Origin: Shewanella gelidii
GTDB lineage: Bacteria; Pseudomonadota; Gammaproteobacteria; Enterobacterales; Shewanellaceae
NCBI RefSeq assembly: GCF_014647855.1
Contig: NZ_BMPZ01000003.1
Coordinates: 62,001-126,000, forward strand
Direction of reading: 5' to 3'
DNA: 64,000 bases
The position numbers and the translations under genes are program-made. Position 1 is the stretch's first letter. Every line of letters begins with the position of its first letter. Shown here piece after piece: positions 35,310-44,665 of the stretch. The notes beneath the pieces were generated by a model, which had not been told where the DNA came from, searched no databases, and saw only the letters and a program-made list of their open reading frames with translations.

Positions 35310-36032
35310 TTATTGAAGAGATTGTATCTTTAAAGCCAGTTTCTCGGTGTGCCTTAGTAACTCTATATCTCCAGCTTTGCCATGCCCTGGCACGACGACT
35401 TCAATGTTCGGGTATTTTTGAATTACATTTTGAATTGAATCTGGCCATGCTTGAACAGAAGCATCTTCTGTATTCCCCAAACTTTTGCTTTCCAAGCTTT
35501 TAACAAAACACCCCCCAAATAGAATGCTTTTTTGAGGCAGCCAAACAACTACATTGTCTACGGTATGTCCTGCTCCAGGATAAAATATTTCAATGGCATC
35601 GCTCACCAACTGAAATGTACTACTGGTAATTTCACTATTGGCTGGTTCTCTGCCTTTTATTCGTAGAAGATCGTTCGTTTTCGCGGTCGCATAGGTCTTA
35701 ACTCTAGATTGGTTCAGAAATGATAAACCACCGCTCGCGTCTTCATGAAAGTGAGTGATTATTGCGCTTTTAGGATAGAACCCTTTTGACTCAATCCAAT
35801 TCACGAGCTGTTGTGTATCTCCTTGTGACCAAGGAGTATCGATAATATATGCGTCCTTTCCATCCACAACAATTAGCCCTGATGCACTGACCATTCCCCA
35901 AGGCTCTATGGTTTGGTAGGAAACGTGCTGATAGACATTGTCTGCGATTTTTTTAATTTTTAACGACTGTTCATCTGCTGAAGCAACTACTGAAAAGAGC
36001 CAAAATACGATAAAAATATTTCTTATCATCAC
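35310..36032 (-). CDS. Subclass B1 metallo-beta-lactamase
   Basis: A 240-residue protein of the normal B1 length, with a signal peptide ending near VVASA. All B1 zinc ligands are present: His, His and Asp in THFHEDASGG (BBL 116, 118, 120), His in GAGHTVDNVVVWLP (196), Cys in LFGGCFVK (221) and His in VPGHGKAG (263). Lys224, which contacts the substrate carboxylate, is the K of CFVK, and Asn233 is in LGNTEDA. B1 enzymes hydrolyse penicillins, cephalosporins and carbapenems in the periplasm. Activity is inferred. The gene sits alone in AT-rich flanks with no integron or insertion sequence. Confidence 0.9.
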   Translation of the reverse strand: MMIRNIFIVFWLFSVVASADEQSLKIKKIADNVYQHVSYQTIEPWGMVSASGLIVVDGKDAYIIDTPWSQGDTQQLVNWIESKGFYPKSAIITHFHEDASGGLSFLNQSRVKTYATAKTNDLLRIKGREPANSEITSSTFQLVSDAIEIFYPGAGHTVDNVVVWLPQKSILFGGCFVKSLESKSLGNTEDASVQAWPDSIQNVIQKYPNIEVVVPGHGKAGDIELLRHTEKLALKIQSLQ

Positions 36033-36532
36033 AACATTCTCCCACCATTCAATCGTTCATCAGTGGCATTACTCACACGTTTAAACCACAGAATACTCTA
36101 ACACAGGCAGCCGTTTTTAAATCACATAGTCCTCCAATTTGCATGCGTTTACACAAATAAAGCGTGGATAAACATGTTCAAGAAATCAAGAACTGCTAAT
36201 CATCCATGAATAGGCATATTAAATAGGTAGCTACAGCTTAATGTGCATTTTTGAATCATGAAAACATAACTTTAGTGCATGACCTAAACCCTGTTTGGTC
36301 AATTAAGAGTTGCTAGAATCGACTGAAAAACAGTGGATTGAATAGTAATCCTGACTTATGTATCCAGCACAATATTTTGAGAAAGCTATCGCTTCATACT
36401 TTGGACTTATTTTCGAATAATTGCATTGTAAAAAAAGTAACGAAATTATAGCTTTTGATTAACAAAACAATGCAAGGCGAATTAAATCCGCTTAAGTCTT
36501 ATTTAGTTTTCTATTTAGGTAATGAGGGTCGA
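36033..36532. other. AT-rich intergenic region upstream of the beta-lactamase
   Basis: Five hundred bases between divergent genes, markedly more AT-rich than the surrounding genome. No gene, repeat or mobile-element end is visible. Promoters for both flanking genes should lie here. Confidence 0.4.
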
Positions 36533-36889
36533 ATGAAAGTAGTATTAAATGCAGTCGTATTTACAGTTGTTGGTTTATCTCTTTTTGGTTGTACCGCGAA
36601 ACAAACCGTGCCCGGAGCCGAAACAGTAGAGTTAGTGAATGAACGACCCGATCAGAGTCAATGTAAGTTCCTCGGTGAGGTTGTTGGCTCTCAAGGAAAC
36701 TGGCTCACAGGTGACCTCACTTCAAATAAAGATCTTATAATTGGTGCCAGAAATGAGCTAAGAAATGAAGCATATAAGCTGGGGGGGAATCTAGTTTATA
36801 TCCAAGACTTACAAAATACTAATGCGCATGGTTCTTTAGGAACGACAAATACTACCGGCGTCGGCAAAGCCTATAAATGTTCGTACTAG
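36533..36889 (+). CDS. DUF4156-type lipoprotein
   Basis: A 118-residue lipoprotein with a signal ending LSLFGC. The body contains CKFLGEVVGSQGNW and NELRNEAYKLGGNLVYIQ, the pattern of DUF4156 envelope lipoproteins, whose function is unknown. The open frame extends back to 36455, but ATG 36533 follows GAGGG and gives the proper lipoprotein leader. It converges on the acetyl-CoA carboxylase gene across a shared terminator. Confidence 0.8.
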   Translation: MKVVLNAVVFTVVGLSLFGCTAKQTVPGAETVELVNERPDQSQCKFLGEVVGSQGNWLTGDLTSNKDLIIGARNELRNEAYKLGGNLVYIQDLQNTNAHGSLGTTNTTGVGKAYKCSY

Positions 36890-36961
36890 ATACAAAACAG
36901 GTTTAATTCACTTGTTAACTTATGAACAGCCCTACATTGAAGCGCCAGTTACCTGCAAACA

Positions 36962-36989
36962 AAAAGCCGACTCATTTGAGTCGGCTTTT
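36962..36989. terminator. Bidirectional intrinsic terminator
   Basis: A perfect 12-bp AAAAGCCGACTC/GAGTCGGCTTTT stem with an ATTT loop lies between the convergent lipoprotein and carboxylase genes. Confidence 0.88.
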
Positions 36990-37027
36990 AACTTTTAAAT
37001 TAAAAGGTTAACAGAGACCTTTTACAT

Positions 37028-40000
37028 TTACTCTACGGGTGAAACGACAAACAAGAGATCATTTTGCGATACCTGCTGGCCGTTGCCATTGAGAATACGC
37101 TCTACACGATATTGCTTGTCTTCAGGGTATAGCTCTGCACCTTTACGATTGAAGCTAGCCAGTGAGATTTGACTAAACATCTTCATGGCTTCCGTTAACG
37201 CAAGTGTTTGATCCACTGAAACAATGTCACCTTCTTTCACGAAGTCTGCTTCACCCGGCGCGGGTGAGGTATAGAAGATTCCAGCACCTTGTGCCAGTAC
37301 TTTCAGCTCATTACTTTCACCCACACGTAATGATGCCGTATCAACACTTGCTGTATCCGCCGCTTCTTCCATTTCTGCAATCAGCTCTGGGACATCAAGC
37401 TCTGCCATCAGGCGTGGTAAATAGTTGGTATCGTATACGCCTTCATTAAATGTGCTGTCTTTCAGGATACGTTTTAACAATGGAATGTTAGTCGCAATGC
37501 CCTTGATCACAATCGAATCGAGGTATTCGTATAGCTTATTGACAACATCTTCACGATCTTTACCCGTACAGATAATTTGTGCAATCAGGCTGTCGTAGTA
37601 AGGCGAGACTTCTTTGTCTTCTGCAACGATAGAGATAATTTCCATGTCATCTCGCTCAGGCATTACGCACTCGCGAATTTGACCCGGATTTGGCACTAAC
37701 TGCAGCACACCGTCACTATCTAGCGCAGCCTTCTCGGCAGTAATACGAAGTTCAATTGCATATCCCTGCTCTTTTGGAGCAAGATCTTCAATTGAACGAC
37801 CCGCAGCAATATCAAACTGAGCGCTGACAATATCAATGCCAGAAGTGGCTTCTGTCACTGGATGCTCAACCTGAAGACGCGTATTCATTTCCATGAAATA
37901 CACTTCATTGGCATCGAGGTTGTAAATAAACTCGACAGTACCTGCACCCATATAGTCTGTTGCATCGCCCAGAGCTCGAGTATATTCCAACACCTGTTGC
38001 TTAAGGTTTTCTGGCAACATCGTTGAACCAGACTCTTCAATTACTTTCTGGTTATTACGCTGTACTGAACAGTCACGAAGGCCAAGTACTTTGGTATTTC
38101 CAAACTTATCTCTAAGGAGCTGAACTTCAATGTGACGTAAAGACGTCACATACTTCTCGAGATAAAGATCACCATTACCAAAGGCTGCTGCGGCTTCTGT
38201 TGCGGTTTTTTGGAATAAGCCAATCATGTCTTCAGAGCGTTCAACGACCTGAATACCTTTACCGCCACCACCTTGTACTGCTTTCAGCAATACCGGATAG
38301 CCAATTTCTCGTGCAACGTTAACGGCTTGCTCAGCATTGCTTAAAATACCGTGGCTTCCTGGAACAACCGGCACGTTTTGCGACTGTGAGGTTTTAATTG
38401 CGTTCGACTTGTTACCCATTGTCGTCATACTAAATACGCTCGGGCCAACAAAGTTCACACCATTATTGACACATAGTGCCGCAAACTGTGGACTTTCAGA
38501 TAGGAACCCAATCCCAGGGTGAAGCGCATCGACCTGCTCATACTCGGCAACTTTAAGAACCGAATATGCGTTTAGATAACTCTCATCAGACGTGTTACCA
38601 CCAATACAAACGAGCTTGTCATTCTCTTTTAGCATGTCTGCTGGAACAGCGTTCATGTCTGGATCAGAAGCCACAAGTACAACATTGATGTCATTATCAT
38701 GTGCTTTGCGAATCAGTTTGACAGCCGTACAACCACGAGCATGAACCAGAACCTTATCGATAGGCTTCATCAGTTCGCGCGGATCGTTTTGTACGATGGT
38801 CTCATCTTCAACAATCATTTCAGGAACAAGCGTAGATACCGCTTTGGTGATCAAGTCGCCAATGTTTTCTGTTGCTCTTGGCATCAGCGGGTCAATACTG
38901 GTGAGACGGTCATCCAATGAATCGGTAAATGGGTTATGAACTAAGCCATTCATCGCACCCGGCACCTTCGATAAGTAGTTCGAAAGCGTCGAAGTAGTAG
39001 GCAAATAGCTTGGCACAACCATTTGTCCGGCAAACGGCATGTTCGTGCCCGACAGATAGTAAGTTTGCACCAGTGGATGTGTCACAAAGCTTGCTTGTGC
39101 ACCACCGGTACAGTCACCGAATCCAAACATCATAATAGGCAATTCGTTGTCACGTACAAAACGCGTGATACGATCATTCACCACAGCCATCGAGAATAGC
39201 GCTGCAGCGCCTTCTTTCGTTTGCATCCCGCCAGAACTGATAAAACAGATCACCGGCAGCTTACGTTTGGCACATTCAATCAACAGGTCACTGAATTTCT
39301 CGGCACTTGCCATATCAAACGCACCCGCTTGGAATGCTGTATTAGACACAGCCACACCCACACGAATGTTTTGTCCATCACGCTCAAAATCAGCCAGACC
39401 TGTAATCAAACCACATGGACGAACGCCACGGTCTAATGCATCTTCAATAGACAGTCGGAAACCTGGGAAGTTGAGTAAGTTTGCAGACATTTTATCTGCG
39501 TTAATTTCATCGAAGTGAGTAAAGAACTTCTCAATGATATTTTCCCAAGTCATCTTGCCAGCGCGTTTTTCATCGCGTAGAACTTTTTGAATCAGAAGAT
39601 CTTGGTAACCCATAGTGAGGCGGTTCCAGAAGTCTTTACGACGACCGATACGTACAGGGTTAATGGCGCCGGTATACTTATTTGTATCTTCTTCACTGTC
39701 GAAGAATTCAGGCAACAAACGCTCAAAGAAGTAAGTCAAGATCACAAACAGACTGTCATTTAACTGCGGGAAACCAACACTCTTCCATTGCTCTGTACGA
39801 GTTAGCAGTTCCGCACGGTTTGACTGATTCATGAAGTACTTCAGCCACTTGTAGAACTTGCTCTTATCATTGGCAGTATCTTGTGTCGACAATGCGCTAT
39901 CAATCGACGTATGTAGAAGGTTATCTACAGAGTTACGAGACAGGCTTTTTGAGAGCATGGCTTCTTTGGAAATCGAAGCCAAGTCACCTACAACATGATC

Positions 40001-41578
40001 ATAAAGAGAATCAAAGACTAAGATGTTGTGACAATGCCAAATGAAGTCTTCACGTAATTCGTCATGGACGATCACATCAAGCACACTCATTTTGTTCAGC
40101 TCAGGCCACTCAGTTTGAGTCACTTCAGGTGGAATGGTCTCAAGGTAGTGGATCAGGCCTTTGAAGTTATTCTTGGCGTTGCCTTTCCAGCGATGGTAAA
40201 GCGACCAACCAATGTTAAACATCAGCGCTTTACGTGCTTTTTTGTAATTCTCTTTTGGTTCACCCAAAATTAAACGCGTTAATACGTTACGCTCTGTAGA
40301 GACTTCTTCACGCTTGGCAATGAAGTTGCCCCACAGCTTGTTTAACTCTTCGTCGTAAACCAACTTATCAGGATTAGATAACCACGACTGGAACACTTTA
40401 TCTTGCTCACGTTGAATACGCGCAAGCAAGTCACCTTCAGGCACGCTCACTTTTGATAAGCGACCGTACTCTCCTTCAGGTATAGAATGTATACGACTAC
40501 GTAGAGTCAAATAACGTAGGTAACGGTATGCACTACCAAACAGGTTTAAGTGCATCGTTGGGTTTGCCGCAACCGCGAGTTCGGACTGGTCTTCAAGAGC
40601 CACTAAGTCTTTAGATGGTTCAAGAAAACGCGTTAGACTGCGATCATAATGCTCACGTAAGTCTTTAGAGTCGCGAACAAATTCTACTGCTGCTTTTTCT
40701 ACAGCTTCGATACTGCTGATAATTGCGCGGCGTAAATTATGCTGACGCTCATCGGTGTCTGAAGGAGAAAAATCAACAATGCCGTCTATACATCCTGCGG
40801 TGTAAAGCTCTTCTGGAGAGACTCCGACTGATTTAGCACATTCCTGCCAAGAAAGGTTGTACTTACGTGCAATACTTTGCAAACCTTGCGGCTGAATCGT
40901 ATTAAAAATGGCATCTCGAAGCGACAGCAAAATGTTTGCCGCAGCCAGTGGAATCGCACCACCGGAATAGCCTGCACCAATGACGATACCAACCGTAGGC
41001 ACATCTACATTGGCACTTTCTGCAATGGCTTTTGAAATTGAGTGCGCTTGGTTTTGGCTGTTCGCCGCTTCACCTGCATCGGCACCGGGGGTGTCAATAA
41101 GGTAAATAATTGGCATGGCCAGTTCAGCAAAATGACGCACCGCATGACAACATGCAAGGTGGTGCTCAGGCATCCACGCACCATTACTCGTGGTACGTTC
41201 TTGGGCAACAAAACCAACACGGCGGGTGCGAGATCCGAAATTCAGTTCAATCTCAGCACTATAAAAAGGGCCATTATGGGTTTCTGTAATAAGCTTGCCT
41301 TTTAAGTCGGCAATCATACGTTTCGCGCCGGGGCGATTTTTGTCTTGAGTCGGTTGAATTACTTTCGTCACGTATCCATCGACATCTAACTGTGCAAGAT
41401 CCTTCAGGTTAGCCTGAATCGTATCTTCGCCTAGCAATCCTTTAACTTCTTCCGACAAACTCTGTTTACTATGCTTTGGAAACAGAGAGAAGTCTTTTGC
41501 CAAATGTTCCGCTTCCAAAAAGAGCGGATCGGCAGTCTGAATTTGTGTCGTGTTTACGGGCTGATTAGTGCTGGTCAT
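37028..41578 (-). CDS. Single-chain acetyl-CoA carboxylase (CT-alpha, CT-beta, biotin carboxylase, BCCP)
   Basis: A 1516-residue multifunctional enzyme that probably makes malonyl-CoA (or carboxylates a related acyl-CoA). Domains in order: AccA-like carboxyltransferase (about 80-330, with IDTPGADAGEAANSQ and GAGYSGGAIPLA); a linker region (about 330-690) of unclear role; AccD-like carboxyltransferase (about 690-940, ISSGGMQTKEGAAALFSM); biotin carboxylase (about 985-1400, KAVQGGGGKGIQVV and MNTRLQVEHPVTE); and a biotinyl domain with EAMKM, biotin-Lys near 1465. A similar protein of about this length occurs in Shewanella. I prefer ATG 41578 (GAGGA upstream) over the longer frame to 41680. It is divergent from a LysR gene. 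Confidence 0.9.
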   Translation of the reverse strand: MTSTNQPVNTTQIQTADPLFLEAEHLAKDFSLFPKHSKQSLSEEVKGLLGEDTIQANLKDLAQLDVDGYVTKVIQPTQDKNRPGAKRMIADLKGKLITETHNGPFYSAEIELNFGSRTRRVGFVAQERTTSNGAWMPEHHLACCHAVRHFAELAMPIIYLIDTPGADAGEAANSQNQAHSISKAIAESANVDVPTVGIVIGAGYSGGAIPLAAANILLSLRDAIFNTIQPQGLQSIARKYNLSWQECAKSVGVSPEELYTAGCIDGIVDFSPSDTDERQHNLRRAIISSIEAVEKAAVEFVRDSKDLREHYDRSLTRFLEPSKDLVALEDQSELAVAANPTMHLNLFGSAYRYLRYLTLRSRIHSIPEGEYGRLSKVSVPEGDLLARIQREQDKVFQSWLSNPDKLVYDEELNKLWGNFIAKREEVSTERNVLTRLILGEPKENYKKARKALMFNIGWSLYHRWKGNAKNNFKGLIHYLETIPPEVTQTEWPELNKMSVLDVIVHDELREDFIWHCHNILVFDSLYDHVVGDLASISKEAMLSKSLSRNSVDNLLHTSIDSALSTQDTANDKSKFYKWLKYFMNQSNRAELLTRTEQWKSVGFPQLNDSLFVILTYFFERLLPEFFDSEEDTNKYTGAINPVRIGRRKDFWNRLTMGYQDLLIQKVLRDEKRAGKMTWENIIEKFFTHFDEINADKMSANLLNFPGFRLSIEDALDRGVRPCGLITGLADFERDGQNIRVGVAVSNTAFQAGAFDMASAEKFSDLLIECAKRKLPVICFISSGGMQTKEGAAALFSMAVVNDRITRFVRDNELPIMMFGFGDCTGGAQASFVTHPLVQTYYLSGTNMPFAGQMVVPSYLPTTSTLSNYLSKVPGAMNGLVHNPFTDSLDDRLTSIDPLMPRATENIGDLITKAVSTLVPEMIVEDETIVQNDPRELMKPIDKVLVHARGCTAVKLIRKAHDNDINVVLVASDPDMNAVPADMLKENDKLVCIGGNTSDESYLNAYSVLKVAEYEQVDALHPGIGFLSESPQFAALCVNNGVNFVGPSVFSMTTMGNKSNAIKTSQSQNVPVVPGSHGILSNAEQAVNVAREIGYPVLLKAVQGGGGKGIQVVERSEDMIGLFQKTATEAAAAFGNGDLYLEKYVTSLRHIEVQLLRDKFGNTKVLGLRDCSVQRNNQKVIEESGSTMLPENLKQQVLEYTRALGDATDYMGAGTVEFIYNLDANEVYFMEMNTRLQVEHPVTEATSGIDIVSAQFDIAAGRSIEDLAPKEQGYAIELRITAEKAALDSDGVLQLVPNPGQIRECVMPERDDMEIISIVAEDKEVSPYYDSLIAQIICTGKDREDVVNKLYEYLDSIVIKGIATNIPLLKRILKDSTFNEGVYDTNYLPRLMAELDVPELIAEMEEAADTASVDTASLRVGESNELKVLAQGAGIFYTSPAPGEADFVKEGDIVSVDQTLALTEAMKMFSQISLASFNRKGAELYPEDKQYRVERILNGNGQQVSQNDLLFVVSPVE

Positions 41579-41701
41579 CAAAAAAGATCCTCTGCTTAGC
41601 CTCTTAAAATTTTTAACGGCTAAATATAACTTTGTTATGCCTGCAAATACCATTAAACTGCTGTAGACGCTTTGTTCCATTTTTGAGACAGTTGGTTTTT
41701 T

Positions 41702-42613
41702 ATGGCAGATTTAAACGGGATGATGCTGTTCGCAGCAGTGGTTAGAGCAAATGGTTTTTCTCAAGCAGCACGGGAACTTGGGTTACCAAAATCAACCATT
41801 AGTCGTAAGGTTGCACAGCTCGAAGAGCAACTTGGCGTGAGACTTTTACAACGGGATACTCGCAACCTCAGCCTCACACAGGTCGGAGCACTTTTCTATC
41901 AACATTGCGACGTCATAGGTGACGAAATCGAAGCCGCCAAGGCAACAATTGAAAATACACATAACGATGTTAGTGGCTCATTACGGATTGCAATTCCGGT
42001 TTCTTTCAGTCAAGAACTCATCGCCAATATGTGTAGTGGCTTTATGCGCCTTTACCCAAATATCGAACTTGATGTTCAGTTCACCGATAATGACGTGGGA
42101 CTGGTCGGAGAAGGCTATGACATCGCAATTAAATATGGACCACTGCAATCTTCCGATTTAGTTGCCCGGCTTTTGTTTGAGCGCCAACCAATTTTGGTCG
42201 CCAGCCCAGGCTACCTAAAATCCAACGGTACCCCGGCCACACCAAAAGAACTTTCAAACCACAAAGGCATTCTGTTAGGCACCTCCCGCTCATTGCCCAT
42301 TTGGCCATTGGGTAAAGGGAGCCGTAAAACAATGGTCAGCTTCAAGCGTAAAGTCCGCGTTAATAGTGCCATTATGGTAAAACAACTTGCACTGGATGAT
42401 TACGGCATTGCGATGCTATCGAATTCGGTCTGTAAAACGGAACTGGCAAACGGCAGCCTTGTGCCAATTTTGCAGGAGTGGCCCATAGAAGCATTTAAAG
42501 TCTATGGGGTATACTCAAGTCGACGACAATTAGCGACCAATATTAGTGTGTTTTTGGATTTCTTTAATAAGCGCTTTAATAGCCAAGAGTCGCTGCAATC
42601 TTTAATGGGGTAA
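41702..42613 (+). CDS. LysR-family regulator divergent from the fused carboxylase
   Basis: A 303-residue regulator whose HTH includes GFSQAARELGLPKSTISRKV. The effector domain opens with the SLRIAIPVSFSQELI type of strand. Its N-terminal wing and RLLQRDTRNLSLTQVG region place it near the CrgA/YafC group. The start is 123 bp from the carboxylase start, so regulation of that gene is likely. It has no recognisable ribosome site beyond TTTTTT, so the initiation rate may be low. Confidence 0.88.
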   Translation: MADLNGMMLFAAVVRANGFSQAARELGLPKSTISRKVAQLEEQLGVRLLQRDTRNLSLTQVGALFYQHCDVIGDEIEAAKATIENTHNDVSGSLRIAIPVSFSQELIANMCSGFMRLYPNIELDVQFTDNDVGLVGEGYDIAIKYGPLQSSDLVARLLFERQPILVASPGYLKSNGTPATPKELSNHKGILLGTSRSLPIWPLGKGSRKTMVSFKRKVRVNSAIMVKQLALDDYGIAMLSNSVCKTELANGSLVPILQEWPIEAFKVYGVYSSRRQLATNISVFLDFFNKRFNSQESLQSLMG

Positions 42614-42743
42614 GTGGGTTGATTATTAATCACTTTCCCTTCAAAGCTTTGCCATGTAATCTACAGGGTAAGCTATACTTTCTGAATGAATTTTGCGTGC
42701 TTGAAATCAAGCATTCGACCGACAAGAATTAAAGGAATAAGCC

Positions 42744-43916
42744 ATGAAGAAGCCCAGTCTTGCGATACTCGTTTCCGCAGCAATTGCCGTTAGCGGTCTG
42801 AGCTCAGCGACGCAGGCAGTTGACCTCTCATTTAATGTTGAAGAAGCACGCATACTCAAAGCGCAGCAGACCATGCCCGAAGTCACCGCGCGTTATGCAG
42901 GCCTTGTCGATGGGTTAGCGAGCAAATATCAAAGCCATAACGATGAATTAAAAATCACGCAAATGGTTGCTAGCCAAGGAGTTCGCCTCTGGCAGCAAGC
43001 GGTACGCGATGTACAGTCAGGCAACAATGATGACCGCTCTTTGTATTGGAGCCGCCTCGCCATGCGGGCTTTGATTAAACAAAACCGCCCAGGATTCAAC
43101 ATCGTGCCTTGGCAAAAAGATATTTTAATCAAAGCGGTTGAGTCTGCATCTCGAGGGCTCAGTGATATCGCCTTCTCTGAGCAAGCACAAATTAAAATAT
43201 TACTCACTGGATTTGACCCATTTTTCTTAGATAGAAATATTGAACAAAGTAACCCGTCAGGGTTAGTGGCTCTCGCGCTAGATGGTTATCGCTTTAAAGT
43301 GAATGGAAAGCGCGTTCAAGTGGAAACAGCCATGATTCCGGTTCGTTATTCTGACTTTGATAATGGCATCATCGAGTCTATGTTAACGCCTATTTACCGT
43401 GACAATAGCGTCGACATGATTGCAACAGTCAGCATGGGTCGCGATGCATTTGATCTTGAGCGTTTCCCTGGGCGCAACCGAAGCGCCAGCGCACCGGATA
43501 ACCTTAATCACTATACCGGTGCCAGCATGACACTCCCCAAGGCTCCTGGATTCAATGGCACAACACTCAAAGGGCCGGAATTTGTTGAATTTTCTTTACC
43601 TGTCGCAGCAATGCAAGCGGTTAAAGGTGAGTGGGCTGTCAATGATAACCGAACTATCACAACGTTAAGTCGCGGTGAATTTGACGCCTCCAGCTTAGGT
43701 GAACTCGACAGTGCTATTTCAGTACAAGGCTCTGGGGGCGGGTATTTATCGAATGAGATTTCATATCGTAGCGTGTTACTTCAGCAGCAATTCAATAGTC
43801 GGATACCAGTAGGCCATATCCATACTCCTCGCGTAAAAGGATTTGACCCAGAAGTTGAAGCGAAAATCGTAGATCAGGTCAAAGCCATGTTAATGGCTGC
43901 GGCTCAAACACTCTAA
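42744..43916 (+). CDS. Secreted C15 (pyroglutamyl-peptidase-like) protein with Ser at the Cys position
   Basis: A 390-residue protein with a signal peptide (cleavage near TQA) and an N-terminal helical domain (about 30-150). The C-terminal region matches pyroglutamyl peptidase I: LLTGFDPFF and NPSG (about 155-175), MIPVRYSDFDNGI, MGRDAFDLERF, and HIHTPR with the catalytic His near residue 361. Where Pcp enzymes have the nucleophile Cys (YLCN), this protein has YLSN. It may therefore be a Ser variant or a catalytically dead binding protein. An AAAGGAA ribosome site is present. Followed by a terminator. Confidence 0.8.
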   Translation: MKKPSLAILVSAAIAVSGLSSATQAVDLSFNVEEARILKAQQTMPEVTARYAGLVDGLASKYQSHNDELKITQMVASQGVRLWQQAVRDVQSGNNDDRSLYWSRLAMRALIKQNRPGFNIVPWQKDILIKAVESASRGLSDIAFSEQAQIKILLTGFDPFFLDRNIEQSNPSGLVALALDGYRFKVNGKRVQVETAMIPVRYSDFDNGIIESMLTPIYRDNSVDMIATVSMGRDAFDLERFPGRNRSASAPDNLNHYTGASMTLPKAPGFNGTTLKGPEFVEFSLPVAAMQAVKGEWAVNDNRTITTLSRGEFDASSLGELDSAISVQGSGGGYLSNEISYRSVLLQQQFNSRIPVGHIHTPRVKGFDPEVEAKIVDQVKAMLMAAAQTL

Positions 43917-43923
43917 ATTTAAA

Positions 43924-43952
43924 GGGCTTAATTCAATGTTTGATTTAAGCCC
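43924..43952 (+). terminator. Terminator hairpin after the C15-like gene
   Basis: Arms GGGCTTAA and TTAAGCCC can extend inward through TCAA/TTGA. The stem is followed by a U-rich ATCTTTTATTTT tail. Confidence 0.6.
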
Positions 43953-44048
43953 ATCTTTTATTTTAGGCCCATACAAGTTGCACCACCTTTAGCTGCAATC
44001 CGGTTAAACAATTCAGTTATCTACCGTAATCACCTTGATATTGACCCA

Positions 44049-44537
44049 ATGACTTCTGAACAAGAACAACTTAAAGTACGCCAACAGGTCGACATCTGCT
44101 ATCAACAAGTGGAAGCCGTATTGAAACAGGCTTTTTCACGGCCAAGGGTCAGTTTTTCACTGCGCGGTAAAGCCGCCGGCACCGCGAATCTAGCGACCAA
44201 CCAATTGCGCTTTAATCCAATCTTATTACACGAAAACCTCAATGCATTTTTAACAGAGGTGGTGCCCCATGAAATCTGTCATTTAGTTGCGCACCAACAA
44301 TTTGGCCGAGTACGCCCTCACGGAAAAGAATGGCAAGCATTGATGATCAATATTTTTGCTCTACGCCCGACGGCAACACATCAGTTTAATACGCAATCGG
44401 TGACAGGAAAACAATTTGACTATCAATGCGGATGTGGCCTTGTAAAACTATCCATTCGTCGCCATAACAAGGTGATGCGCGGTGAGACACAATATCGTTG
44501 CCGCCGCTGCCAGCAAACATTGCGGCGATTCGCTTAA
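44049..44537 (+). CDS. sprT: SprT-family zinc metallopeptidase-like protein
   Basis: A 162-residue protein with the zinc-peptidase motif HEICHLVAHQ (near residue 77), preceded by the family GTANLATNQLRFNP. A C-terminal zinc ribbon has four Cys (YQCGCGL and RCRRCQQ). E. coli SprT has no proven role in bacteria; eukaryotic SPRTN relatives degrade DNA-protein crosslinks. The sprT-rsmE-gshB order is a common gammaproteobacterial arrangement, here without endA. Confidence 0.9.
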   Translation: MTSEQEQLKVRQQVDICYQQVEAVLKQAFSRPRVSFSLRGKAAGTANLATNQLRFNPILLHENLNAFLTEVVPHEICHLVAHQQFGRVRPHGKEWQALMINIFALRPTATHQFNTQSVTGKQFDYQCGCGLVKLSIRRHNKVMRGETQYRCRRCQQTLRRFA

Positions 44538-44665
44538 AGAGCTTGTATATTGAGCCCGCAATATTTTTTGTAGGGCGACCCACGAACAACAAAGCGCAGA
44601 GTAGCTCTTCTCTGTTTTGTTCAATAAGCCCATAATGTAGTTTTTCGGTAGGTAATAAAGCCCTT

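Noticed and set aside
36033..36532. Possible mobile-element remnant beside the beta-lactamase gene
   Set aside because: AT-rich, but no transposase fragment, inverted terminal repeats, attC-like site or target duplication is visible.
41579..41680. 34-codon N-terminal extension of the fused carboxylase
   Set aside because: Occupies the divergent promoter region; ATG 41578 has GAGGA upstream and gives the expected family start.
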